Source: Rhizobium sp. NXC14
GTDB lineage: Bacteria; Pseudomonadota; Alphaproteobacteria; Rhizobiales; Rhizobiaceae
Length of the DNA: 64,000 bases
Direction: 5' to 3'
Assembly: GCF_002117485.1 (NCBI RefSeq)
Contig: NZ_CP021033.1
Coordinates: forward strand, 620,001-684,000
Numbering within the stretch: position 1 is the stretch's first letter; each line of letters begins with the position of its first letter. The translations under genes and the position numbers were made by a program. This document shows, in pieces, positions 43,283 through 53,500 of this stretch. Below the pieces are notes generated by a model, which saw only the letters and a program-made list of their open reading frames with translations, made no database searches and had not been told where the DNA came from.

Positions 43283-44299
43283 ATGACAATCCGTAAGATG
43301 CTTCTGGCATCGGCCGCTATTGCTTGCGCCGCCATGCCCGTATCCGCCTTTGCCGACACGTCGGCCAAGAAGATCGCTCTTTCCAACAATTATGCCGGGA
43401 ACTCCTGGCGCCAGGCGATGCTGACGAGCTGGAGCAAGGTGACGGGCGAAGCCGTAAAATCAGGCGTCGTTGCCGCGGCCGATCCTTTCACCACTGCCGA
43501 GAACCAGGCGACGGAACAGGCGGCGCAGATCCAAAACATGATCCTGCAGGGCTATGACGCGATCGTGCTGAACGCCGCCTCGCCGACGGCGCTGAACGGC
43601 GCGGTCAAGGAAGCCTGCGACGCAGGCATCACCGTCGTTTCCTTCGACGGCATCGTGACCGAACCGTGCGCCTGGCGTATCGCTGTCAATTTCAAGGAAA
43701 TGGGCCGCAGCGAGGTGGAATATCTGTCGAAGAAACTCCCACAGGGCGGCAATCTGCTCGAGATCCGCGGCCTTGCCGGCGTTTTCGTCGATGACGAGAT
43801 CTCGGCCGGCATCCACGAAGGCGTCAAGCAGTTCCCGCAGTTCAAGATCGTCGGCTCCGTGCACGGCGACTGGGCGCAGGACGTGGCGCAGAAGGCCGTC
43901 GCCGGCATCCTGCCGAGCCTGCCTGACATCGTCGGCGTTGTGACGCAGGGCGGCGACGGTTATGGGGCCGCACAAGCGATCGCCGCGACCGACCGGAAGA
44001 TGCCGATCATCATCATGGGCAACCGCGAAGACGAGCTGAAGTGGTGGAAGGAACAGAAGGACGCCAAGGGCTACGAGACGATGTCGGTGTCCATCGCGCC
44101 CGGCGTCTCCACCCTCGCCTTCTGGGTCGCCCAGCAGATCCTCGACGGCAAGCAGGTCAAGAAGGATCTCGTCGTGCCGTTCCTGCGCATCGACCAGGAC
44201 AATCTCGAAACGAACCTCGCCAATACCCAGGCCGGCGGCGTCGCCAATGTGGAATACACGCAGGCAGACGCGATCAAGGTCATCGAGTCGGCAAAGTAA
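43283..44299 (+). CDS. sugar ABC transporter substrate-binding protein (ribose type)
   Basis: This 338-residue protein has a Sec signal peptide (MTIRKMLLASAAIACAAMPVSAFA) and a type I periplasmic-binding fold of the RbsB class (KKIALSNNYAGNSWRQAM; GYDAIVLNAASPTALNGAV; GVVTQGGDGYGAAQAI). GGGAGGAAG precedes the ATG. It is first of a five-gene operon: binding protein, ATPase, permease, permease, lactonase. The ligand is not readable from sequence, but a sugar or sugar alcohol is likely given the terminal lactonase. Confidence 0.88.
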   Translation: MTIRKMLLASAAIACAAMPVSAFADTSAKKIALSNNYAGNSWRQAMLTSWSKVTGEAVKSGVVAAADPFTTAENQATEQAAQIQNMILQGYDAIVLNAASPTALNGAVKEACDAGITVVSFDGIVTEPCAWRIAVNFKEMGRSEVEYLSKKLPQGGNLLEIRGLAGVFVDDEISAGIHEGVKQFPQFKIVGSVHGDWAQDVAQKAVAGILPSLPDIVGVVTQGGDGYGAAQAIAATDRKMPIIIMGNREDELKWWKEQKDAKGYETMSVSIAPGVSTLAFWVAQQILDGKQVKKDLVVPFLRIDQDNLETNLANTQAGGVANVEYTQADAIKVIESAK

Positions 44300-44371
44300 C
44301 TCTCCCGGCGATTGCCGCGCGCGCCGAAAATGGCCGCGCGGCAGTCCTTCCGAGCAGATGTGGCGGGCAGC

Positions 44372-45823
44372 ATGGATGAGGTTTTGAAGGCGGTGATCGC
44401 CGTCGATGGCGCCAAGGTGAGTTTCGGCGCGGTCAGGGCGCTTGACGGCGTCACGCTCCGCGTCATGTCGGGCGAATGCGTCGGGCTGGTCGGGCACAAT
44501 GGAGCCGGCAAGTCCACCATTGTCAGCGTCATCAATGGCGGCCTCACCCCCCATGAGGGAAGTGTGTCGAGTGATGGCGAGCGGCTGGAGCGTTACGGCA
44601 TCAACGCGGCACGAGCCCGCGGCGTGCGCTGCGTTTTCCAGGAGCTTTCGCTCTGCCCCAACCTCTCCATCGTCGAGAACACGCGCATCATGCACCGCGA
44701 TCTCGGCGGCTTCGGCTGGCGCAGGCGCGCCGCAGAAATCATCGAAAAGAGCCTCGATGCGGTCTTCCCCGGCCACGGCATCGACAGCGGTCGGGCAGTG
44801 GGAGACCTTTCGATCGCCGAGCGACAGATGGTCGAGATCGCGATGGCCTTTTCCGACGCCGGCACCCCGCCGCGGCTGGTGATCCTCGATGAACCGACCT
44901 CCTCGCTCGACGCGAGCCTCGCCCGCCAGATGCTCGACCATGTCCGCCGCTTCGTCACGGCCGGTGGCTCCGTCATTTTTATCTCGCATATCCTCCACGA
45001 GGTCCTCGAAACCTCCGACCGCATCGTTGTCATGAAGGACGGCCGCGTCGTTGCCGAACGCCCCGCCCACGGCTTCGACCATCATGGTCTGGTCGAGGCC
45101 ATGGGCAGCGTTGCGAAGGAGGAGACGGGGCAGCGCCCGGCGCGCGAGCAATCCGCCGCTCCGCTCGTTCTCTCCCATCAGACGGCGGGCCGTCCCTTTT
45201 CGGCCCGCAAGGGCGAGATCATCGGATTGGCAGGTCTTGCCGGCCACGGTCAGACCGAGCTTCTGCTTGCCCTGCACGCCTCCAAGTCCGGCAACTGGCT
45301 GCCCGAGCGCGATCCGCTTGTCACCTTCGTCGCCGGCGACCGACGCCTCAACGGCATCTTCGAACTCTGGAGCATCCTGCGCAACTTTTCCGTCGCCTCG
45401 CTCAGTGACCTGTCGCGGCGTGGCCTCATTGCCGCTGATAAAGAGGAGGCCAAGGGCGCCGACTGGAGGCGGCGGATCGAAATCCGTACGCCCGACATGG
45501 CCAACCGCATTTTGTCGCTTTCCGGCGGCAATCAGCAGAAGGTGCTCTTTGCCCGCGCCCTTGCTACGCGCGCGCCGGTCGTCCTCATGGATGATCCGAT
45601 GCGTGGCGTCGATGTCGGAACCAAGCAGGAGGTCTACGCCATCATCCGCGACGAAGCTTCGCGCGGCCGCACCTTCATCTGGTATTCGACTGAAATGGAC
45701 GAAGTGCGTCTGTGCGACCGCGTCTACGTCTTTCGCGAAGGCCGCATCACTGCCGAACTTGCCGGCGACGCCGTCAACGAGACGAACATCATCGCCGCAT
45801 CCTTCGAGGGGGTCGCCGCATGA
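44372..45823 (+). CDS. sugar ABC transporter ATPase with two nucleotide domains (RbsA type)
   Basis: This roughly 483-residue protein has two ABC domains. The first has a full Walker A (GHNGAGKST), signature VGDLSIAERQMVEIA and Walker B VILDEPTSSLD. The second has the degenerate Walker A usual for RbsA-type proteins (GLAGHGQTE) but a good signature LSLSGGNQQKVLFARAL and VLMDDPMRGVD. The frame is open to a TTG at 44312 and an ATG at 44330; MDEVLKAVIAVDG is chosen because the ABC fold starts there. The stop overlaps the next gene (ATGA). Confidence 0.88.
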   Translation: MDEVLKAVIAVDGAKVSFGAVRALDGVTLRVMSGECVGLVGHNGAGKSTIVSVINGGLTPHEGSVSSDGERLERYGINAARARGVRCVFQELSLCPNLSIVENTRIMHRDLGGFGWRRRAAEIIEKSLDAVFPGHGIDSGRAVGDLSIAERQMVEIAMAFSDAGTPPRLVILDEPTSSLDASLARQMLDHVRRFVTAGGSVIFISHILHEVLETSDRIVVMKDGRVVAERPAHGFDHHGLVEAMGSVAKEETGQRPAREQSAAPLVLSHQTAGRPFSARKGEIIGLAGLAGHGQTELLLALHASKSGNWLPERDPLVTFVAGDRRLNGIFELWSILRNFSVASLSDLSRRGLIAADKEEAKGADWRRRIEIRTPDMANRILSLSGGNQQKVLFARALATRAPVVLMDDPMRGVDVGTKQEVYAIIRDEASRGRTFIWYSTEMDEVRLCDRVYVFREGRITAELAGDAVNETNIIAASFEGVAA

Positions 45824-46770
45824 TGGTCCGGCTGTCATCCGACGCCTTGCGTCTTGCCATTCCCGCCCTTTCGCTGACACTGCTGCTCGCCGCCGTATTC
45901 TGGCTGCAGCCGCGCGCCATGAGCTATGTCGGCCTCAACCTGCTGTTCAATCTCGCTGTGCCGATCGCGCTTGCGACGATCGCCCAGATGCTTGTGATGA
46001 CGGTGAACGATCTCGATCTGTCGATGGGCACCTTCGTCAGCTTCGTCGCCTGTGTGAGCGCGACCTTTCTGCGCGACGACCCGGCGACCGGCATCCTGAT
46101 CCTTGCGGGAGCGATCGCGGCCTATGCGGCCCTCGGCGTTATCATCTACCTGCGCGACCTGCCGTCCATTGTCGTCACGCTCGGCATGAGCTTCGTCTGG
46201 GGTGGACTTGCCGTATTGCTGCTGCCGGCGCCAGGCGGGCAGGCGCCGGATTGGGTGCGCTCTCTGATGACCGTCAAGCCGCCGCTGGCGCCGATGGCGA
46301 TCGTCGCCAGCGTCATCATAGCCGCCGTCGCCCATCTTCTGGTCATGCGGTCTTCGCTCGGCGTGCTGATCCGCGGCATCGGCGGCAACCAGCGCTCGGT
46401 CGAGCGGGCCGGCTGGTCGATTGTCGGGGCGCGGGCCATCGCCTATGGGCTTGCCGGCTTCTTCGCGGTGCTTGCCGGCATCGCCCTCGTCGGCCTCACC
46501 ACCTCGGCCGATGCCAATATCGCGCTGCGTTATACGCTGCTGTCGATCGCCGGCGTGATCCTCGGCGGCGGCGAGTTCATCGGCGGCCGCGTCTCCCCTG
46601 TCGGCGCCGTTGTCGGCGCGCTGACGCTGACGCTCGCCGGCTCATTCCTATCCTTCCTGCGCATCTCGCCGGATTGGCAGATCGGAGCCCAGGGCGCGAT
46701 CCTGATCATCGTGCTCGCGCTGCGCCTCATGCTGAACCGGCTGGAGAAACAGGAGAAACGCCGCCGATGA
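45820..46770 (+). CDS. sugar ABC transporter permease 1 (RbsC type)
   Basis: This 316-residue permease has about eight or nine membrane helices and RbsC-family landmarks: TIAQMLVMTVNDLDLSMGTFVSF, PSIVVTLGMSFVWGGLAVL and the ATPase-contact loop GIGGNQRSVERAGWSI. Its start overlaps the ATPase stop and its stop overlaps the next permease (ATGA), so all are translationally coupled. It likely forms a heterodimeric channel with permease 2. Confidence 0.87.
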   Translation: MMVRLSSDALRLAIPALSLTLLLAAVFWLQPRAMSYVGLNLLFNLAVPIALATIAQMLVMTVNDLDLSMGTFVSFVACVSATFLRDDPATGILILAGAIAAYAALGVIIYLRDLPSIVVTLGMSFVWGGLAVLLLPAPGGQAPDWVRSLMTVKPPLAPMAIVASVIIAAVAHLLVMRSSLGVLIRGIGGNQRSVERAGWSIVGARAIAYGLAGFFAVLAGIALVGLTTSADANIALRYTLLSIAGVILGGGEFIGGRVSPVGAVVGALTLTLAGSFLSFLRISPDWQIGAQGAILIIVLALRLMLNRLEKQEKRRR

Positions 46771-47717
46771 AGCCCCTCCTCAGCCTTTCCGGCAAATCTT
46801 GGATCTGGTCATGGCTTGCCGCCTTCGTGGTCTGGTTCCTGACTATCATGGTGACCCTCGGCGCCAGCACGCTCGGCCTGTCGCAGGCAGCACTCACCTT
46901 CGCCGCCTTCTCGGTGATCGTCGGCATCGGCCAGATGTTCGTCATCACGCTCGGTCCCGGCAATATCGATCTGTCGGTTCCCGCCACCATGACACTTGCC
47001 GGTACGGTGGCGCTGAAACTGATGAATGTCGAAAACGGCTTGATCCTGCCTGGGCTTCTTGTCGCCATCCTCATCGGCCTCGTCGTCGGCCTCGGCAATT
47101 TCGCGCTCATCAAGGCGCTGCGCATTCCGCCGATCATCGCCACGCTTTCCATGAGCTTCATCGTGCAGTCCGCGGCGATCTGGGCAAACCGTGGCTTGCG
47201 CATCAAGCCTCCGAGCATGCTTGCGGAGTTCACCACCACGAACACGCTTGGCGTACCGAACGTGGCGATCGTCGCGTTCCTCATCTCGCTACTCGCTTGG
47301 TTCCTGCTCGAGAAGACGATCTACGGGCGCTGGATCTCGGCGATCGGCCAGAGCATGCCCGCCTCACGCATGGCCGGCATTCCGGTCGACGGCACGCGCT
47401 TCGTCACCTACCTCTTCTGCGCCGTGCTCGCATCCGTCGCGGGCTATCTGCTCGCCTGCTTCTCCGGCGGCGCAGCACTCAATATGGGCTCGGAATATCT
47501 GCTGACCTCGATCGCCGTCGTTGTGATCGGCGGCACAGCGGTTGCCGGCGGCGATTCCAACGTGCCGGGCATCTGGGGCGCGTCGCTCTTCATGTTCCTG
47601 GTCGTCTCCATGCTCAACACCTATGGGCTCGGCGCGGGCATCCGCCTCATCATGACCGGCCTCATCATCATCAGCGTGATCATGCTCGCCGGCGGTCGCC
47701 GGGCCGGCATGCGATAA
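46767..47717 (+). CDS. sugar ABC transporter permease 2 (RbsC type)
   Basis: This 316-residue second permease is the same length as the first but clearly divergent: GIGQMFVITLGPGNIDLSVPATM, PPIIATLSMSFIVQSAAIW, the ATPase loop AIGQSMPASRMAGIPV and GGTAVAGGDSNVPG. Paired permeases of this kind occur in transporters for sugars and sugar acids. It ends 14 bases before the lactonase gene. Confidence 0.87.
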   Translation: MKPLLSLSGKSWIWSWLAAFVVWFLTIMVTLGASTLGLSQAALTFAAFSVIVGIGQMFVITLGPGNIDLSVPATMTLAGTVALKLMNVENGLILPGLLVAILIGLVVGLGNFALIKALRIPPIIATLSMSFIVQSAAIWANRGLRIKPPSMLAEFTTTNTLGVPNVAIVAFLISLLAWFLLEKTIYGRWISAIGQSMPASRMAGIPVDGTRFVTYLFCAVLASVAGYLLACFSGGAALNMGSEYLLTSIAVVVIGGTAVAGGDSNVPGIWGASLFMFLVVSMLNTYGLGAGIRLIMTGLIIISVIMLAGGRRAGMR

Positions 47718-47731
47718 TCAGGAAGATCACC

Positions 47732-48646
47732 ATGGCCGAGGCCAGCATCTACGAAATCCACGACCCGCGCTTCCGGCAGTTGATCGTCACCAGCGCCGGT
47801 CTCGACGAACTCTATTCAGGCTGCCGCTGGGCAGAGGGTCCTGTCTGGTTCAACGATGCGAACCAGCTTCTCTGGAGCGACATTCCAAACCAGCGCATGC
47901 TGCGATGGACGCCCGAGGGCGGCGTCTCCATCTACCGGCAGCCATCGAACTTCACCAACGGCCACACGCGCGATCACCAGGGCCGGCTCGTCTCCTGCGA
48001 ACATGGCGGGCGCCGCGTCACGCGCACCGAGATCGACGGCTCGATCACCGTGCTCGCCGACCGTTTCGAGGGCGCGCGGCTCAATTCGCCGAACGACGTT
48101 GTGGTGAAATCGGACGGCACGATCTGGTTTACCGATCCGACCTACGGCATCATGTCGAATTATGAAGGCTATCAGGCTGAGCCCGAGCAGGCGACGCGCA
48201 ACGTCTACCGGCTCGACCCGGCGACCGGCCAGCTAACCGCCGTCATCACGGATTTCATCCAGCCGAACGGCCTTGCTTTCTCCCCTGACGAGACGATCCT
48301 CTACGTCGCGGATTCGTCAGCAAGCCACGACGAAAGCCTGCCACGCCACATCCGCGCGTTCGATGTAGTCGACGGCAGCAGCCTTGCGAACGGCCGCGTC
48401 TTCTGCCTCATCGACAACGGCATCCCGGACGGAATCCGGACTGACGTGCAGGGGAACCTTTGGTCCAGTGCCGGTGATGGCGTGCACTGCTTCGATCCGG
48501 CAGGCAAGCTGATCGGCAAGATCCGCGTCCCTCAGACCGTCGCCAACCTGACCTTCGGCGGCCCCGGACGCAACCGTCTGTTCATAGCCGCAACGCGCTC
48601 ACTCTATTCCCTCTATGTTGCCACGACCGGCGCCCAAAGACCGTAA
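47732..48646 (+). CDS. SMP-30/gluconolactonase-like sugar lactonase
   Basis: This 304-residue six-bladed beta-propeller has the metal-site glutamate in CRWAEGPVWF, the asparagine/aspartate residues in LNSPNDVVVKSDGTIWFTDPTYG, and FSPDETILYVADSS and NGIPDGIRTDVQGNLW. These enzymes open sugar 1,4- or 1,5-lactones to the acids. As the last gene of the operon it implies that the imported sugar is oxidised to a lactone by a dehydrogenase encoded elsewhere. ATG follows AGGAAG. Confidence 0.88.
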   Translation: MAEASIYEIHDPRFRQLIVTSAGLDELYSGCRWAEGPVWFNDANQLLWSDIPNQRMLRWTPEGGVSIYRQPSNFTNGHTRDHQGRLVSCEHGGRRVTRTEIDGSITVLADRFEGARLNSPNDVVVKSDGTIWFTDPTYGIMSNYEGYQAEPEQATRNVYRLDPATGQLTAVITDFIQPNGLAFSPDETILYVADSSASHDESLPRHIRAFDVVDGSSLANGRVFCLIDNGIPDGIRTDVQGNLWSSAGDGVHCFDPAGKLIGKIRVPQTVANLTFGGPGRNRLFIAATRSLYSLYVATTGAQRP

Positions 48647-48698
48647 GCCGGTGAATGCCAGATTCTGCGGCGGCGGGTTCATTAACGCCCAATGCGAA

Positions 48699-49098
48699 CT
48701 AATTGAGATCCTCGTAGCCGTATTCCGCGGCGGCGCGACGCGTGAAGTCGCCGGCGACCGCTGCCGTGATGATCACATCGACGTTCCTCTGCATTTCAAT
48801 GACCTTCGCGCGGCGGCGTCGTTCTGCTTCAAGCTTAGACGGCGCGGGCTATCCGGCCGATTTCGTCACGCCGGTTGGCGAATGGGATGTCGGCATCGAG
48901 ATTGCCTTCTGCTAGACCGCTCATGCTTGCGGTAATCTCGCCGATCGGTTTTGCGATCACGCGGGCGGCAAAAACAGCGGCGCCGATCAACGTGATAACG
49001 GTCAACGGACCGACACCGATTGACGTATAGGACGAGGGCAGCGGAGGCATCGGCCTCTTCCTCAGCCTTGGTCGCCATCGCCTTGGCCGAGTCCGCAC
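48699..49098 (-). pseudogene. remnant of a methyl-accepting chemotaxis protein
   Basis: The minus strand encodes a membrane segment and HAMP domain (TVITLIGAAVFAARVIAKPI, GEITASMSGLAEGNLDADI, RRDEIGRIARAV). After an internal stop and an apparent deletion of some ten or more codons, another frame continues with KLEAERRRRAKVIEMQ, VDVIITAAVAGDFTRRAAAEYG and a stop. This is the linker region of rhizobial chemoreceptors; the periplasmic sensor and signalling tip are missing. Confidence 0.7.
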
Positions 49099-49762
49099 CT
49101 TCGATTGGGATAGCGAGCGCAGGATGTGGATATGACAGCTGGCTCGCTCTGTGTCGCATCCGCCGAGTGCGGAACGTCTTCTCGACGACCGGGATTATTC
49201 CCTTGATATGACGGTGACCTGCAGCGAGCGCCGACAGGCGGGGCAGATCCAATGCGGGGCTATCCGCCTCGAGGCCGGCGGTGGCGCGGTCATAAACGGC
49301 AACGCATTGCTTGTTGGTGATCCGCGACATGTAGAGAATGCCGTCGAAATCGGTGCGATCGTAGATGTCTTGGCTGAGCCGGCGTCCGCTCGCCTGCGCC
49401 CGTGCCCGAACGGCATCCGTCGAGACACCGAGCAGGTTTGCGCCTTCGTAGCGCAGGTCGAGTAGAAAAAGCGGGCCCGGGTTTCGGACGGCGGCGACCG
49501 AATAGCGGTCGAACTCCTCCTGGAATATCACTCGCTCGGCTCTACCTTGAAAGCGGTCGCGAACAATCGTTTCCGCGACGGCGATCATGGGGTCCTGAGC
49601 GAGGTAGAGCAGCCGGAACTTGTCCTTGGGGCTCGAAAACCGCGACTTGCCGAAACCCATGCCGAGCGGCGTTCCGGCATGGGCGCGCGCGATGATCCTG
49701 ACATAGTCGGTGACATCAGCCCGGACGGCGAGGCGCTGAAGGATAGTTTTGTCGAGTCTCAT
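48866..49762 (-). CDS. RES-domain toxin (reading through into a chemoreceptor remnant)
   Basis: This 298-residue frame has a RES domain in roughly the first 205 residues: YVRIIARAHAGTPLGMGFGKSRFSSP (R and neighbouring residues of the RES fold), FRLLYLAQDPMIAVAET, IYDRTDFDGILYMSR. RES toxins bind and degrade NAD+. The tail after about residue 205 runs over the decayed chemoreceptor and has no RES character, so the original stop appears lost. It overlaps the upstream antitoxin by ATGA. Whether the extended toxin works is unknown. Confidence 0.78.
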   Translation of the reverse strand: MRLDKTILQRLAVRADVTDYVRIIARAHAGTPLGMGFGKSRFSSPKDKFRLLYLAQDPMIAVAETIVRDRFQGRAERVIFQEEFDRYSVAAVRNPGPLFLLDLRYEGANLLGVSTDAVRARAQASGRRLSQDIYDRTDFDGILYMSRITNKQCVAVYDRATAGLEADSPALDLPRLSALAAGHRHIKGIIPVVEKTFRTRRMRHRASQLSYPHPALAIPIEGADSAKAMATKAEEEADASAALVLYVNRCRSVDRYHVDRRRCFCRPRDRKTDRRDYRKHERSSRRQSRCRHPIRQPA

Positions 49763-50481
49763 TGCACGGCGAAATAGGTCTGAGCCGCGTCGATGACCTC
49801 GTCAGCGCGATCCTGTTTCAGGAGGTCGATGGGCCTGCGCCCGCCCAACATGGGGTTCGGCTGGCAAAGCCACAGCCATGCCACCCGCTGATTGGACACG
49901 AGAGCGGCGACCGTTGCTATGCCCCTTGCGGGACGCCCGTCGATGAATTGTTCGATCGGATAGACGTGCTTTCTCGTTCCCTTCAACAGTGCGATCACCT
50001 CGTCGGCATGCTGCCAGCGATTGAGCGTGGAGCGTGCAATTCCAAAATCGCGCTGGAGTTCGCTGGCGCCGGCAACCGGCCCGGCCCAATCCTCAAGCCT
50101 GCGGGCGACCGCAAGCTCGCCCAGCAACCGCGCGCCCTCCTCGGCCGTAACGATCTTCCCCAGTCCTTCGCCGGCGGAAGGCTCCACGGTTTTCGAAATC
50201 TCGAGCACGATCTTGCCGCCGGCAGGCGCATCGCCGAACGTCTCCACCAGGCCACGAATACGGCGGGCAAGTTCGCCTTGGCGCTTGCTAAGCTCGCGCC
50301 TTACGCTAACGGGAAGATCGACGATGGCCGCAGCCGCCGCGCCCGCAATACTGGCAGACAGGGCCACCGAGCCGGACTCGAATGCGGCGTCGGCTTTCAG
50401 CACGTCAGCAACTTTGGCGGCGACGCGGTCGGCGACCCTTGCCTGACGGGCATGATGCAGCCGGACCTCAGAACCAGCCAT
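49759..50481 (-). CDS. Xre/MbcA/ParS-type antitoxin of the RES pair
   Basis: This 240-residue protein has a helix-turn-helix region (LQRDFGIARSTLNRWQHADEVIALL) and the C-terminal toxin-binding domain (RVAWLWLCQPNPMLGGRRPIDLLKQDRADEVIDAAQTYF), whose end in this family enters the RES active site. The N-terminal 120 residues are longer than in many antitoxins, with an alanine-rich segment. Its stop overlaps the toxin start. The upstream 90 bases, containing TGGTATAGTATCA, probably hold the promoter and self-operator. Confidence 0.82.
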   Translation of the reverse strand: MAGSEVRLHHARQARVADRVAAKVADVLKADAAFESGSVALSASIAGAAAAAIVDLPVSVRRELSKRQGELARRIRGLVETFGDAPAGGKIVLEISKTVEPSAGEGLGKIVTAEEGARLLGELAVARRLEDWAGPVAGASELQRDFGIARSTLNRWQHADEVIALLKGTRKHVYPIEQFIDGRPARGIATVAALVSNQRVAWLWLCQPNPMLGGRRPIDLLKQDRADEVIDAAQTYFAVQ

Positions 50482-50574
50482 GACACTATCTCCATTCTTA
50501 GATGAACTGGTATAGTATCAAATGACCAATTTGTCTAGTTTGTGCCGCACATACCGCGCGTCGCGGATGGTTGA

Positions 50575-53500
50575 TCAGCCCTTTCGCAGCCTCCAAGTCC
50601 TGATTTCGAAGGGCATGATGTCGGCGGGGCCTTTACGCTCCATAGGCTCTTCGAGAATGTTGAGCGGCTGCGACGCCGCCCATCCGGAAGGCAGGGCGAG
50701 GGAAAGTCGGCCACGCCGGCCGGCCGGTTCATAAAGGCGCAGGATCAGGCCTTCGCCCTCCTCCGCCGGCTTCAGGCCCGAAAGTGCGACCGGAGTGCCC
50801 TCGACGCCAAGCGGCGCAAAATTGCCGGCGGAAAGGCCTTTTGCCTCGGCCGTCACCAGCGGCTGGTTGAGATCGAGCGCCTCGTCGAGGACGCCGCCTT
50901 CATGCCAGGCGCCCTCATGCGGCATCAGCGCGTAGGTGAAGCTCTGCTCGCCTTCGTCGGCGAGCGGATCGGGATAAATCGGCCCGCGCACCAGGCTCAT
51001 GCCGATCACATTGCCGCGGGCGCTGTGGCCGTATTTGGCATTGTTCAGGAGCGCGACGCCGAAGCCCGGCTCGCTGATGTCGACGAAGCGATGGGCGGCG
51101 GCCTCGAACATCGCCTGCTCCCAGGAGGTATTCGTGTGTGTCGCCCGCTCGACCACGCCGAAGGCGCATTCGAAGGTCGCCTTGCGAGCCTGCACGTCGA
51201 CCGGGTTCAGCGTGCGCAGCAGGGTGCGGCGGTCGTGCCAGTCGATGGTCGTTTCGATGTCGAGCCGTTTAGCGTTGGCGGTCAGCACATAAGTCTGCGT
51301 GACGCTCGAATTGCGGTAGCGGTGGACGACGCGGATCGCCGCGCGGTGCGGGCCGCTTTCGACGAGGCCGATGCTTTCGGGCGCTTCGAGCCGGACGCCC
51401 TTTTCGGCATAATCGGCGTCGACATCCCAGGCATCCCAGTTGCGCGGCTTATCGGCCGGATAGACCCAGAGCTGGTTGGCGGAGCCATCGACCGCTTCGC
51501 GGCCGCTCGCCTTGTGGATGAGGCTGGCAACGGCTCCATCGTTGCCGATGACCACCGAGAGATGATCGTTTTCCAGGCGATCGGAGCCGGCCTTCAGCCC
51601 ACCCGCCGGCTTCAGCGCCTGCCTGTCGAGGACTGCGACCGATAAGGGAGCGACGATATCGGCGGCCGAAAGTACCGTGCCGTCGGCAAGCGTGGCGCTC
51701 ACCGGCCGCGGCGCAAGCGAGGGATTGACGAAAATGAGGGCATCAGCGACCCCGCCCTTCGGCAAATTGGCCGAAAGGGTCTGCAAAGCCTTGGCCTGCT
51801 CGGCCTTGGCGTGGTCGATGACGCCGCCGAGTTCCTGCTCCGCATCCTGATAGACGTCGCGGATGCTCGAACCCGGCAGGATGTCGTGGAACTCGTTCTT
51901 CAACACCACGCGCCAATCCGCCTCGAGGCTTTTCGGCTTTTCTGCCCCGAGCATATGGGCGAGCGAAGCGAGGGTCTCGGCGGTGATCAGCGCGCGTTCG
52001 GCCTGGCGGTGCTTGCGCTTGACGCCGCTTTGTGTCGTCAGCGTCGCGCGATGCAGTTCGAGATAGATTTCGCCGTCCCAGACGGGGAGCTTCTTCTCCG
52101 ATGCGCTGCGATGCGCCTGCTCGTAGAAGCCCTTGACCGTGCCCCAGCGCGCTTGCGGAATGGCGGGAAAATCGCGCAGCTGCACTTCGCGCTCCACCAT
52201 TTCGGGCGTCACCCCGCCGCCGCCGTCGCCATAGCCGACGGCGAGAAGCGAGGCGTGATGCTGCGCCTTGCCGCGGAAATTCTTCCACGTCGGCAGGTAG
52301 CAATCGGGTTGCACGAAGCCGTTGTAGCCCTGCATCGGATTGTCGAAGGTGTGGGTCAGCACCTGGCTGCCGTCGAGGCCCTTCCACCAGAAGAGATCGG
52401 AGGGCATGTGGTTGGTCTCGCTCCAATTGACCTTGATGGTGAAGAAGCTGTCGATGCCGCCCTGCCTCAAGATCTGCGGCAGCGCGCCGGAGAAGCCGAA
52501 GCAATCCGGCAGCCAGCAGACCGTGTGGCGGGCGCCGAAGGTTTTTTCGAAATAACGCTGACCGTAGAGCACCTGGCGCACAAGGCTTTCGCCGGTCGGC
52601 ATGTTGGTATCGGGCTCGACCCACATGCCGCCGACGGTTTCCCATTTCCCCTCCGCGACCTTCTTCTTGATGCGCTCTAGAAGCTCGGGATCCTCCTCTT
52701 CCATCTGCGCGTAATAATGGGCGGTCGACTGGTTGAAGCGGAATTCGGCGGAGCGCTCCATCAGAGAGAGCGCTGTGTTGAAGGTGCGCCGCATTTTCCG
52801 CCGCGTCTCGCGATAGGGCCAGAGCCAGGCGAGATCGATGTGCGCGTGGCCGGTCAGCACCAGTTCCCCATTCGGGGGGAAGCGCTGCTGCAGCTCCTTC
52901 AACCGCACCGTCAGGACCTCGAAGGCAGCGGCGGCCGAAGCGCTCTGCTCGTCGGTGAGGCCGGCCGGATCGGAAACAAGCTCCGGCAGTTCCCAGATCT
53001 TCTGCTGCATGACGGCGCCCGACGTGCGGGAAATGTAGGCCGCTGTATCCGACGGCCAGTCGAGGCTGCGCAAGGCCTGCTCCGCGGCGCCGACCAGATG
53101 CGGCACGACCTCATGCTCGCCGAGCACGCCGATCGCCTCGGCGATCTGCTTCAGGAGAAGATGCAGGCGGTGAAGGGGACCGTCGAGCCAGATCAGACGG
53201 GCTTTGTTGAGCCGCGGCGCCCGGTTCGGCTCGCCGAAAGGAAAGCGGGCGACGCTTTCCGCCGCGATCGAAAAGCGTCGGTCCTTTACCGGGAATTCCT
53301 GGTGATAGGGATCGAGGCCGAATGTTTCGTTTTCAGCGTCGGGATAGCTGAGCGTAATCAGGCTCTCACCGCCGAGATCCAGCTGCAGGCGAATATCTTC
53401 GAGCGGCCAGCTCTGCGGCGCTTCAGCACTCGCAGCAAAATGCACCACGCCCTGACGATGCGGCCAGTCCTGCAGATGGGCGATCGGCTCGCCCTCGAAG

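Noticed and set aside
43460..45880. 806-codon open frame on the minus strand opposite the sugar ABC genes
   Set aside because: It is antisense to two well-supported transporter genes, has no recognisable motif and arises from the high-GC codon bias of the coding strand.
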